Both the position numbers and the translations under genes were made by a program. From contig NZ_BQYM01000001.1 of NCBI RefSeq assembly GCF_026008515.1, positions 186,001-250,000 of the forward strand: a stretch of 64,000 nucleotides of DNA, read 5' to 3'. The notes under the pieces were generated by a model. The model saw only the letters and a list, made by a program, of their open reading frames with translations. It made no database searches and was not told the origin of the DNA. Shown here in pieces: positions 53,101 to 60,809 of the stretch. Source of the stretch: Hoyosella levis (GTDB lineage Bacteria; Actinomycetota; Actinomycetes; Mycobacteriales; Mycobacteriaceae). Positions within the stretch are counted from its first letter, which is position 1. Each line of letters begins with the position of its first letter.

Positions 53101-53736
53101 CGTCACCACCATCGCGTCGGACTGCCCGAGGGCATCGAGCAGCGCCGGGGAGGCCGCCCGCAGCGACGCACAATAGATCGGAACCGCGTGCGCCCCCGCG
53201 GCCTCGATCGCATCGCACAACGCATGCACATAGCCGGTGTTTCCGGCGAGGTGCTGGGCCCGGTAGTACAGCACCGTCACGGTCGGCACGTCCGCGGGCA
53301 GCTCGGCAGGATTGCGCTCGAGGTAGCCCCAGTCCGGCAATGCTCGCGGCTCCTCGAAGCCCAGGCCGGTCAGTAGCACCGTGTCGGAGAGGAAGTTGTG
53401 CAACTGCGCCAGGTTCGCCGGGCCGCCCTGCGCCAAGTAGTTGTGCGCTTGCGCGGCCACCCCGCCTGAGACCGTCGACAGCTCCATGAGCTCCGCGTCC
53501 GGCGCGATCTCGCCGCTCACGACCACAACCGGCAGGCCCGAGGCCAGCACCGCGTCGATGCCGTCCTCCCACGCGCGCTTGCCGCCCAAGATGCGAAGCA
53601 CCACCAGGTCCGCGCCCGCCAGCATGCCTGGCACCTCCGCCAGGTCGAGCCGCGCGGGATTCGCCAGCCGGAACCCGGACCCGCTCGCGCGAGCCGACAA
53701 TAGGTCGGTGTCCGAGGTCGATAGCAGCAGTATCAC
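50122..53736 (-). CDS. cobN: Aerobic cobaltochelatase subunit CobN
   Basis: A 1,204-residue large subunit of the ATP-dependent chelatase that inserts Co2+ into hydrogenobyrinate a,c-diamide in aerobic cobalamin synthesis. The whole protein is of the CobN/BchH family: LLSTSDTDLLSAR start, VTVLYYRAQHLAGNTGYV, HLGKHGNLEWLPGK and GTSAMRTSGDD. GTG start with GGAAGGG 7 bp upstream. CobS and CobT partners are not in the window. It is divergent from cobG. I looked for a cobalamin riboswitch in the 406-bp upstream region and did not find one. Confidence 0.95.
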   Translation of the reverse strand: MILLLSTSDTDLLSARASGSGFRLANPARLDLAEVPGMLAGADLVVLRILGGKRAWEDGIDAVLASGLPVVVVSGEIAPDAELMELSTVSGGVAAQAHNYLAQGGPANLAQLHNFLSDTVLLTGLGFEEPRALPDWGYLERNPAELPADVPTVTVLYYRAQHLAGNTGYVHALCDAIEAAGAHAVPIYCASLRAASPALLDALGQSDAMVVTVLAAGGTKPASAGAGGDDEAWDVTELAALDIPILQGLCLTSPRAQWEASDDGLTPLDVATQVAVPEFDGRIITVPFSFKEIDDDGLSTYVPDPERAARVAGIAVNHARLGRISPHRKRVVLMLSAYPTKHARIGNAVGLDTPASAISLLQALREEGYDIGPEHGADAVPGLAQRDGDALIHALIAAGGQDPDWLTEEQLGARPVRVPAKQYRKWFKTLPATLREAVEEHWGPAPGELFVDRSQDPKGEIVVAAMQFGNLVIMVQPPRGFGANPVAIYHDPDLPPSHHYLAAYHWLAAKEADGGFGAHALIHLGKHGNLEWLPGKTLGLSAECATDAAIGDMPVIYPFLVNDPGEGTQAKRRIHATLVDHLIPPMARAETYGDIQRLEQLLDEHSNISALDPAKLPAIRQQIWTLMKAARMDSDLGLEQRPDDTEFDDMLMHVDGWLCEIKDVQIRDGLHILGRRPRGDEEVDLVLAMLRARQMWGGEQSVPGLRETLGLSEDGDEARARVDEIEQQAREMLRELAERKWKPKHIGRLTDDEMVARILQFACEEIVPRLRETREEIPRILHALAGGFIPAGPSGSPLRGLINVLPTGRNFYSVDPKAIPSQLAWETGQAMAESLLARYQADHGEWPRNVGISVWGTSAMRTSGDDIAEVFALLGVRPVWDEASRRVRSLEVIPLEELGRPRIDVTVRISGFFRDAFPHVLALLDDAVRMVADLEEPRKKNYVRKHVQADLERHGDHRRATTRIFGSKPGTYGAGLLQLIDARNWRTDADLAEVYTTWGGYAYGRGLDGIPAGDDMRDAYRRISVAVKNIDTREHDIADSDDYFQYHGGMVATVRALTGTDPEAYVGDSTRPESVRTRTLNEETRRVFRARVVNPRWMSAMRRHGYKGAFEMAATVDYLFGLDATAGVMDDWMYEQLTSNYVFDETNREFFDQSNPWALHGISERLLEAAQRGLWAKPDPATLAALKDAYLRSEGNLEGDSAHA

Positions 53737-54142
53737 GCGAGCCCTTCCGCAAGACGGATCCACCCAAGCCGGTGGACGCCCCGCATGCTACCCCGAAGCG
53801 CCGACGAAGTGACGGCCCGCCACCGGCGCGCTCGATGCCGTTCCCTGGGGACATCGGGAACGTCGATCGCCGCGTTGACGGGTGAGCCATTCCGTCCGCG
53901 GCGCGTGAACGATGAGCCATGCGGATCACCGCCGCGCTTGCTCTCCAGGATCTGCTGGTGATTGTCACCCGACACGCCGCGACACGCCTGGCCTGGGCGT
54001 GACATTGGCAAGCAGATAGCGCCCGGTCCCGCTCCGCCTTCGCGCGGCTCGGGCCCCGCCATCACCGCCGAGGACCGGCCGCGCGTGCGCGACAACCTGC
54101 ACGCGCGCCTCCGCTAGCGCGGGCACGCCTATCCTGGGACAG
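53737..54142. other. Divergent cobN/cobG intergenic region
   Basis: 406 bp without a credible gene. It holds the cobN ribosome site and a -10 element next to cobG. Short inverted words (ATGAGCCAT/GTGAGCCATT repeats at about 53880-53920) are visible, but no known riboswitch or operator pattern. Confidence 0.5.
54130..54135 (+). promoter_or_regulatory. -10 element (TATCCT) for cobG
   Basis: TATCCT followed by exactly 7 bp and the GTG of cobG, indicating a leaderless transcript; no ribosome site is present. Confidence 0.5.
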
Positions 54143-55291
54143 GTGAGCACCACGCCCCCTGACCGCTGCCCCGGCGCGCTGCGCCTGCACGCCGCTGCCG
54201 ACGGCGGGCTCGCCCGTATCCGGCTGCCGGGCGGGGCGATCAGTGCCGAGCAGATGGGCACGCTCGCGCGCATGGCGAACGAGCTGGGCAACGGCATCCT
54301 CGAGCTGACGGCGCGCGGAAATATCCAGGTCCGTGGTCTCGACGAGAATGAAGCCAGCTCCGCGGCCGCCCTCCTGCGCGATGCCGGACTGCTGCCTTCC
54401 GATGAGCACGACCGCGTCCGCAACATCCTCGCCTCGCCCCTCAGCGGCCTCATCGGCGGGTTCACCGACTCCCGTCCACTCGTCGCCACGTGGGACGAGC
54501 TGCTGCGCTCCGATGCCCGCCTCGCGGAGCTTCCCGGCCGTTTCCTCGTGGCCTTCGATGACGGCCGCGGCGACGTCGCTGCTCTCGACGCCGACATCAC
54601 CGTCATGGCCTACGACGAGACCACCTCCGCGCTGCTTCTCCACGGCGAGGACACCCGCGTGAGAGTCGCCCACGATAAAGCCGTCGAGGCAGTTCATTCC
54701 CTCGCCCGCGCGTTCCTCCACCTCGCCGAGGGCGCTTGGCGGATCCGCGACATGCCGGCCCCCGCGCGCGACCGGCTGCTGAGCGAGGCCGGGCTCCAGC
54801 CGGACCTATCCCCCGGGCCCGTGCATCCGAGCGAGCGCCCCCAGCCCCCAATCGGCTGGTTCGCGCAGGAAGATGGTGATGTCGCCCTCGGCGCGGCCGT
54901 TCCCCTCGGGCGGCTGGGCACCCGCCTCGCCGAGTTCCTCGAAGCGATCGAGCGGCCCCTGCTGGTCACGCCGTGGCGCGGCATCGTCCTCACCGGTCTT
55001 GATGACTGGCGCGCCGAGCAAGTGGTGCGCGTCCTCGCGCCCATGGGCCTGGTGTTCGACGCTGAATCGCCCTGGGCACGCACGAGTGCCTGCACCGGCC
55101 AGCCGGGATGCGCGTCATCCCGCACCGATGTGCACGCTGATGTACGGCAAGCGGTCGCCGACGGCGAGCTCGCGGGCGGCCTGGAACCAGCGGGCGCCGA
55201 GCACTGGGCGGGCTGCGACCGGGCCTGCGGCGCGCCCCGCGGCGCAACGATCCGCATCGCGCAGGAGGACGGCAGCTACCGCGTTCGGTGA
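54143..55291 (+). CDS. cobG: Precorrin-3B synthase CobG
   Basis: A 382-residue protein of the nitrite/sulfite reductase ferredoxin-like family, catalysing O2-dependent formation of precorrin-3B in aerobic cobalamin synthesis. N-terminal half-domain: GALRLHAAADGGLARIRLPGG and ELTARGNIQVRGL. C-terminal iron-sulfur cysteines: SACTGQPGC and GCDRACG. It is shorter than true sulfite reductases, as expected for CobG. The rest of the cob genes are not in the window downstream; repeats and a protease gene follow instead. Confidence 0.9.
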   Translation: MSTTPPDRCPGALRLHAAADGGLARIRLPGGAISAEQMGTLARMANELGNGILELTARGNIQVRGLDENEASSAAALLRDAGLLPSDEHDRVRNILASPLSGLIGGFTDSRPLVATWDELLRSDARLAELPGRFLVAFDDGRGDVAALDADITVMAYDETTSALLLHGEDTRVRVAHDKAVEAVHSLARAFLHLAEGAWRIRDMPAPARDRLLSEAGLQPDLSPGPVHPSERPQPPIGWFAQEDGDVALGAAVPLGRLGTRLAEFLEAIERPLLVTPWRGIVLTGLDDWRAEQVVRVLAPMGLVFDAESPWARTSACTGQPGCASSRTDVHADVRQAVADGELAGGLEPAGAEHWAGCDRACGAPRGATIRIAQEDGSYRVR

Positions 55292-55312
55292 TCCGCGGGC
55301 TGGCCGCGACGG

Positions 55313-55373
55313 CGCGATAGTGCGAAATACGACACCTCCAGCGCGGAAAGCTGTCGCTTTTCGCACACTCGCG
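55313..55373. repeat. Dispersed palindromic repeat, copy B
   Basis: Arms CGCGATAGTGCG (55313-55324) and CGCACACTCGCG (55362-55373) with two mismatches, enclosing the shared core ACGACACCTCCAGCGCGGAA. It follows the cobG stop by 21 bp. Confidence 0.8.
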
Positions 55374-55574
55374 ACGGATACGGCGGATCCGGCGCCTCCC
55401 ACCGGCACGCCACACCTCTCCAGGCCAGCCCCGCCGCGCCCAGTAAAGATCCACTCAAGGTGTGGTCACGATGCCGTGTCGGGCCGCGCGGATGGACGCC
55501 GCGGCACGATCCGCACACATACGATCCGTCCGGTATAGCCGTTTGTCTTCTCGGGTGACTGGAGGGTCTTGCAC

Positions 55575-56984
55575 ATGCGTCGACCATTGTTGGGCGCGAT
55601 CTCGGCCGGGGTACTGGCCGCTGGCTTGGTGGCGGCGGGTGGCCCGTCCATCGCCCAGCCACCGGACGGCCCACCGCCGGGCGCGACTCCGGCCGCCGAG
55701 TCGTACATCGTGGTGTACGAGGGCGGGGTCCGGTCGCAGTCGAAGACCGTCGATCTCGAGCGCGAGCACGGGATAGCAGCAGAGCGACGCTTCAACCGCG
55801 TGTTCGACGGATTCTCGGCGCGCATGCCCGAGGCGGTGCGCGATCGCCTGGCGAAGGATCCGGATGTGGCATTCGTTGCACCCGACCGGGAAGTCCGTGC
55901 CGTCCCCGCGAGCGAGCCCATCGTTCCCGGGGACTCGGTGCCCACTGGCGCCCGGCGGATCGAGGCGGCCTCGAGCACGGCGGCAATGCCGGCGAGCACC
56001 GTCGGCGTCGCGGTCGTGGACTCGGGCATCGATCTCGCGCATCCCGACCTGACGTCGGTGGCGGGGGTGGATTGCACCACGTCGGGTGGCACGTCCCAGG
56101 ACGCGAACGGGCACGGCACTCACGTAGCGGGCACGATTGGCGCGCGAAACAATGGCAGCGGCACCATCGGCGTCGCGCCCGGCACGACATTGTTCTCGGT
56201 CAAGGTGCTCGACCAGGATGGCGTCGGATCGTTCTCCCAGGTGATCTGTGGCATCGACTGGATCACCGCGAACGCGGCCACGCTCGGCATCAAGGTCGCC
56301 AACCTCTCGCTCTCGGGCGAGGGCAGCAATGACAACAACTGCGGAAACTCGAACAATGATGCCCTGCACCTCGCGATCTGCCGCTCCACGGATCAAGGAA
56401 TCACGTATGTCGCGGCGGCGGGCAACGAGGACACAGGCTTTGGCAGCTCGGTTCCCGCGGCGTATCCCGAGGTCCTGACCGTCACCGCCATGGCCGATAG
56501 CGACGGTGCTCCCGGTGGCAATGGAGGGCGGCCATCGTGCGATCTCTCCGAGTCCGATGACTCTCCCGCGACGTTCTCGAACTATGCGGTCTCCACTATC
56601 GATAAGGCGCATGTGGTGGCAGCACCGGGAGCATGCATCGCCTCCACGAGGCTCGGCGGAGGCACGCGAGTCCTCTCGGGCACGTCGATGGCCGCGCCGC
56701 ATGTGGCAGGCGTGGTGGCGCTGTGCCATGGAAGTGGCGGAGTGGCTGGACCGTGCGATGGCCTGTCGCCGGCACAGATCATTGACCTGGTGCGGGCTGA
56801 CGCGCAGGCACGCGCGGCGAGCTACGGCTTCACCGGGGATCCGCGCAACTCACCGGGCACCCAGCACTATGGCTACCTCGTTGATGCCGAGGTGACCGCG
56901 ACGGGCGAGCCAGGTCCGGATCCCGAACCAGAGCCCGAGCCCGAGCCCGAGCCCTGCATCCCCTCGGGAAGCGGCGGGTGCTGA
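55575..56984 (+). CDS. Secreted subtilisin-like serine protease (S8)
   Basis: A 469-residue secreted peptidase. Signal peptide residues 1-28, inhibitor I9-type propeptide about 43-107 (ESYIVVYEGG to VAPDREV), then the subtilase domain with catalytic D149 (VVDSGID), H180 (NGHGTHVAG), oxyanion N284 (AAGNED) and S371 (SGTSMAAPHVAG). Six or more cysteines in the mature domain suggest disulfides. The C-terminus is a run of alternating Pro-Glu followed by CIPSGSGGC, probably a wall-spanning spacer. ATG 55575 with GGAGGG upstream is chosen over an adjacent TTG. Monocistronic, with a hairpin downstream. Confidence 0.93.
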   Translation: MRRPLLGAISAGVLAAGLVAAGGPSIAQPPDGPPPGATPAAESYIVVYEGGVRSQSKTVDLEREHGIAAERRFNRVFDGFSARMPEAVRDRLAKDPDVAFVAPDREVRAVPASEPIVPGDSVPTGARRIEAASSTAAMPASTVGVAVVDSGIDLAHPDLTSVAGVDCTTSGGTSQDANGHGTHVAGTIGARNNGSGTIGVAPGTTLFSVKVLDQDGVGSFSQVICGIDWITANAATLGIKVANLSLSGEGSNDNNCGNSNNDALHLAICRSTDQGITYVAAAGNEDTGFGSSVPAAYPEVLTVTAMADSDGAPGGNGGRPSCDLSESDDSPATFSNYAVSTIDKAHVVAAPGACIASTRLGGGTRVLSGTSMAAPHVAGVVALCHGSGGVAGPCDGLSPAQIIDLVRADAQARAASYGFTGDPRNSPGTQHYGYLVDAEVTATGEPGPDPEPEPEPEPEPCIPSGSGGC

Positions 56985-57027
56985 TCCGTTCCTCCTGATC
57001 CAGCGCCACCGTTGCACCAGGATCGCT

Positions 57028-57070
57028 AGGGCCCCGGGCATGACCAGCAATGGTCGCCGCCCGGGGCCCT
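57028..57070. terminator. Strong hairpin terminator after the subtilase gene
   Basis: AGGGCCCCGGGC (57028-57039) pairs with GCCCGGGGCCCT (57059-57070), and inside GACCA pairs with TGGTC around GCAA. No T-tract. It is 43 bp past the stop. Confidence 0.75.
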
Positions 57071-57160
57071 GCGGCTAGGCTGGAGGTGTCGGAATCGGCC
57101 AGATTTTGTCTCCGCGCGACGTGCCGGGGGCGGACGAGGACAGGCAGAGGGAGCGTCATC

Positions 57161-58465
57161 GTGGTCCAGAAAGACAACCCGGAAGCATCCGACCCAGCGC
57201 GATCGCAAGGAGAGCGAGCGGGCGCGGAGCTCGAGAATTTCATCCCGTTCCGCAAGACGGCGGTGATCACCATGTGCGCCGACGAGTTGCCCGAGCAGGA
57301 GCGCGAGTCATTCCGGGAGCTCGCGACGATCCTAGCGAGCGTGCTGCACCACCGTTTCCATGCGCGCATCGAGCGGATCAAGGATTCCTACCACGTCCTC
57401 GACCCGCCGCCTGATCTCAAGCGCATCGCCGAGCCCGCCTGGCAGGACCGTGTCCGCGCGCAGGAGTCCCTCGAGGAGGAGCTCATCGAGCTCGCCGAGC
57501 GGGCCAACTTCACCCGCGTGACGGAAGAGGAGATGAAGCGGGCGTTCGAGGAGGAATCGCTGATCAAGGTGCGCCTCGAGGTCGATCGGGGCGATATCGA
57601 TACCGCGATGTTCTTCCGGCGCGGCAGCTTCGAGCGGGAGCGGGAGGTCAAGTCCTTCTTCGGGCTGCGACGTCGCACGATCGCGTTCCGCAGCTATGCG
57701 AAGGTACTGGTCTACGTGACGTTCCGCGATGTCGAGCATTTCGCCGATCGTGACATCGAGGACCTGCCGTTCACCCCCGGCACCACGATGGTGAAGCTGT
57801 TCGAGAACGTTCCGCGCCACGACCTCGAGATGCTCTTCCCGAACGTCCGGGTAGCGATGCGCCCCATCGACAAGCTGCTGATCGGCGTGCCCGCGGTGAT
57901 CTCCGGGATCATCGTGGTGGTGACGAAGCTGATTGCCTCGCTGGGTGTGCTGCTGCTGCTCATCGCATTCTGGCTGGGCTTCCGGGATCAGGCGGTGGAG
58001 CTTGACCAGGCCGCGCTGGTGACGATCGGTGCCGGGCTCGCGGCGTTCGGTGGCTACCTGGTGCGCCAGTTCAACAAGTTCAAGAATCGCAAGATCCAAT
58101 TCATGAGCACGCTGTCGGAGAACCTGTACTTCCGCAACCTCGACAACGAGGTCGGAGTCTTCCACCATCTGCTCGATATCGCCGAGGAGGCCGAGGCCAA
58201 GGAGGCTATCCTCGCCTATCACTTCCTCCGGGCAGCACCTGAGCCACTCACGTCCAAGGAGCTGGACCAGCGCATCGAGGGCTGGTTCGCCAAGCGATGG
58301 AACGTGCGGTTCGATTTCGAGGTGCGCGATGGCCTGCGCAAGCTCCGCGAGCTCAATCTCGTCGAGGACCGCGACGGTCGGCTGGCCGCGATCCCGCTCG
58401 ACGCCGCGAAGCGACGCCTCGACGAGCGGTGGGACCAGGTGTTCGACTACAACACGTCTGCTTAG
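57161..58465 (+). CDS. DUF3754 (TMEM143-like) membrane protein
   Basis: A 434-residue protein with a soluble N-terminal region (about 1-235), two adjacent transmembrane helices (about 243-275 and 288-306) and a cytoplasmic C-terminal domain. Features such as ENFIPFRKTAVITMC, VKLFENVPRHDLEMLFP and RQFNKFKNRKIQF fit the DUF3754 family, which has no known function. GTG start with GAGGGAG upstream; the longer frame would run through the terminator hairpin. Its stop lies 5 bp from the convergent rnhA stop. Confidence 0.8.
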   Translation: MVQKDNPEASDPARSQGERAGAELENFIPFRKTAVITMCADELPEQERESFRELATILASVLHHRFHARIERIKDSYHVLDPPPDLKRIAEPAWQDRVRAQESLEEELIELAERANFTRVTEEEMKRAFEEESLIKVRLEVDRGDIDTAMFFRRGSFEREREVKSFFGLRRRTIAFRSYAKVLVYVTFRDVEHFADRDIEDLPFTPGTTMVKLFENVPRHDLEMLFPNVRVAMRPIDKLLIGVPAVISGIIVVVTKLIASLGVLLLLIAFWLGFRDQAVELDQAALVTIGAGLAAFGGYLVRQFNKFKNRKIQFMSTLSENLYFRNLDNEVGVFHHLLDIAEEAEAKEAILAYHFLRAAPEPLTSKELDQRIEGWFAKRWNVRFDFEVRDGLRKLRELNLVEDRDGRLAAIPLDAAKRRLDERWDQVFDYNTSA

Positions 58466-58470
58466 CGACC

Positions 58471-58905
58471 CTAGGACTTTCCCGCTGCCGCGCGCGCAGC
58501 GGTGCCCGCGAGCTCATCGGCGATCTCATTGAACTCGTTGCCCGCGTGCCCGCGCACCCACTGGAACCGCACCGGGCCCTCCCGGTCGGTGATCGCAGCA
58601 TCGATGGATCGGATCAGCTCGGCGTTCTTCACTGGCGAGCCCGCCGAGGTGCGCCAGCCGTTGCGCTTCCAGCCCGCGAGCCACACCGACACGCACTTGA
58701 TCGCGTACTGCGAGTCCGACTCCACGAGCAGCGGATCCGGCCCGGGGTGCGAGCGGATCGCCTCGAGCAGCGCCATCAGCTCCGCGATCTGGTTCGTCCC
58801 CGACGACGCGCCACCCGACGATCGATCGCCGGTGTGGTTCACCCACGCCCAGCCGATCGCGCCACCAGGGTTCCTCAAGCAAGATCCGTCCATGCTCACC
58901 GTCAT
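58471..58905 (-). CDS. rnhA: Ribonuclease HI
   Basis: A 144-residue RNase H that cuts RNA in RNA-DNA hybrids. Catalytic residues are D6 (SMDGSC), E42 (AELMALLEAI), D64 (ESDSQYAIK) and D130, with H120 in the GHAGNEFNEIAD loop. It is a minimal single-domain form. The ATG at 58905 gives the family start; the seven-codon extension upstream has no ribosome site. Confidence 0.9.
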   Translation of the reverse strand: MTVSMDGSCLRNPGGAIGWAWVNHTGDRSSGGASSGTNQIAELMALLEAIRSHPGPDPLLVESDSQYAIKCVSVWLAGWKRNGWRTSAGSPVKNAELIRSIDAAITDREGPVRFQWVRGHAGNEFNEIADELAGTAARAAAGKS

Positions 58906-59004
58906 CACGAGCAGCCACCCTAGCAATAGCCCCGGCGTGAATCCTCATGCCACGCTCAGCCATGCCACAGGCCAGCGCGGGAGCGTTACGCCACAATAGA
59001 AGAC

Positions 59005-60672
59005 GTGACATCAGCAAATGCGGGTTCCGCGAGCATCGTCCTCGGTCCGATCGTGCGCTACGTCAACACGACCGAGGCGACGATCTGGGTTCAAGCCAGC
59101 GCGGCGTGCACGGTCACGGTGCTGTGCGACGGGCAGGAATGCTCCGAGCCCACGTGGACCGTGCATGGTCGCCACTACGCGCTCGTACGGCTCACTGGAC
59201 TCGCTCCGGGCCGAGCGCATCCCTACTGGGTGCAGCTCGACGAGAGCGCGGTGTGGCCCGAGCAGATCGAGGAGGCGCCCAGCACCATCCGGACCCTGCC
59301 GAGCACGACGCCCAGTGATCGGACTGCGCGGCCCGTGAGGATCGTGTTCGGCTCCTGCTACCGCACCGGCGGGCATGATCCCGCCAGCATCAAGGCGCTC
59401 GGCCCGGACGCCCTGGTCGCGCTGGCCCGGCGCATGCGCGACACCCCCGACGAGGAATGGCCCGACGCGCTGTGCCTGCTCGGCGACCAGGTATATGCCG
59501 ACCTGCCGCCGCAGTCGCTCGCGGACTCCCTGCCCCGGGGCGAGGACGGCCTCCCGCGGGCCAGCACCTTCGATGACTATGCCGCGCTGTACGAGGCGGC
59601 CTGGTCGCAGCCCGATGTGCGCTGGCTGCTCTCCACCGTTGCCACCTGCATGATCCTCGACGACCACGACCTGCGCGACGACTGGAACACCTCGCAGTCC
59701 TGGCGCGAGGAGGCCAGCGCCCAGCCCGGGTGGGACGATCTCGTCACTGGCGCGCTGTCCTCCTACTGGGTGTACCAGCACCTCGGCAACCTCTCCCCCG
59801 CGCAGCTCGACGAGGATGCGGTGCTGCGGGCCGTGCTCGATGCCCCCACCGCCGAGGAGCGCGCGCGGATCCTTGATGACATGGCACGGCGGGCGGACAA
59901 CGAGCCGGCGACAATGCGGTGGAGCTTCGTGCGCGACATCGGCCCCGCGCGCCTGCTCATGCTCGACACACGCTGCTCCCGATCCCTCGAGCCCGGTCGG
60001 CGGCGACTGATCGACGACGCCGAATGGCAGTGGACGCGCGAGCAAGTACTCGGCTCCGATGCCCGCCACATCCTGATCGGCACCTCGCTCCCCGTGCTGA
60101 TGCTGCCCGGAATCCACCAGCTCGAGGGCTGGAACGAGGCCGTGTGCGACGGGCAATGGGGCCGGCGCTGGGTGGATCGCGGCGAGAAGCTGCGCCGGAG
60201 GATCGACCTCGAGCACTGGGGCGCGTTCCGGGGGTCCTTCCTCGCCATGGTCGACCTCGTCATCGAGGCAGCCACCAGTTCGCGCCCACCGGTCTCGGTG
60301 CTATGGCTCTCCGGCGATGTGCACTCGTCCTACATCGCCACCGCCACGCTCGACGATCATCCCGAGGTGCCCACCGCGATCCATCAGCTGACGATGTCGC
60401 CATTCCGCAATCCGCTGCCGCGCGGCGTGCGGTGGGCGAAGAAGATGCTCGGCTCGCGATTCACCGCCGCGGCCCTGCATGGCGTCGCCCGTCGCGCCCG
60501 CGTCGACGATGTGGGCATGGACTGGACGATCCCGCACGGGCCGTGGTTCGACAACGGCGTGATGACCGTGGAGCTCGACGAGCAGCACGCCCGCGCCCAC
60601 ATCGACCACGCGCCTGCTGGCCGCGATGCCCAGGCCGTGCTGCGCCGCACGCGGAGCGTGGCTCTTGCGTAG
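59005..60672 (+). CDS. PhoD-like phosphatase/phosphodiesterase
   Basis: A 555-residue metallophosphatase of the alkaline phosphatase D family. A fibronectin-like N-terminal domain (about 10-95) precedes the metal-binding domain with FGSCYR, LLGDQVYAD, ILDDHDLRDDW and SGDVHSSY. No signal peptide or twin-arginine is present, so, unlike classic PhoD, this one looks cytoplasmic. Substrate unknown. The GTG has a CACAAT -10-like hexamer 7 bp before it, so it is probably leaderless. Confidence 0.88.
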   Translation: MTSANAGSASIVLGPIVRYVNTTEATIWVQASAACTVTVLCDGQECSEPTWTVHGRHYALVRLTGLAPGRAHPYWVQLDESAVWPEQIEEAPSTIRTLPSTTPSDRTARPVRIVFGSCYRTGGHDPASIKALGPDALVALARRMRDTPDEEWPDALCLLGDQVYADLPPQSLADSLPRGEDGLPRASTFDDYAALYEAAWSQPDVRWLLSTVATCMILDDHDLRDDWNTSQSWREEASAQPGWDDLVTGALSSYWVYQHLGNLSPAQLDEDAVLRAVLDAPTAEERARILDDMARRADNEPATMRWSFVRDIGPARLLMLDTRCSRSLEPGRRRLIDDAEWQWTREQVLGSDARHILIGTSLPVLMLPGIHQLEGWNEAVCDGQWGRRWVDRGEKLRRRIDLEHWGAFRGSFLAMVDLVIEAATSSRPPVSVLWLSGDVHSSYIATATLDDHPEVPTAIHQLTMSPFRNPLPRGVRWAKKMLGSRFTAAALHGVARRARVDDVGMDWTIPHGPWFDNGVMTVELDEQHARAHIDHAPAGRDAQAVLRRTRSVALA

Positions 60673-60731
60673 GCGGTCTGGCGCTGGGGCTGGCGCTGGC
60701 ACCGGCCGCGAGAGTGCGGGCCCCAGCGCTA

Positions 60732-60790
60732 GCGAGTGTGCACAAAACGACACCTCCAGCGCGGAAACCTGACGTTTATCGCACTCTCGC
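60732..60790. repeat. Dispersed palindromic repeat, copy C
   Basis: GCGAGTGTGC (60732-60741) and GCACTCTCGC (60781-60790) bound the shared core AACGACACCTCCAGCGCGGA. Extra half-arms (GCGAGAGTGCG just before, CGCGCACACTC just after) suggest a composite of overlapping copies. Located between convergent genes. Confidence 0.8.
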
Positions 60791-60809
60791 AGGCGGCGCC
60801 CGCGCACAC

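Noticed and set aside
51208-53376. 722-codon plus-strand open frame opposite cobN
   Set aside because: Shadow of cobN; the translation has no recognisable fold.
53737-54142. Possible cobalamin riboswitch before cobN/cobG
   Set aside because: I searched both strands for the B12-box and conserved junction words and saw none; a covariance-model search (Rfam cobalamin) would be decisive.
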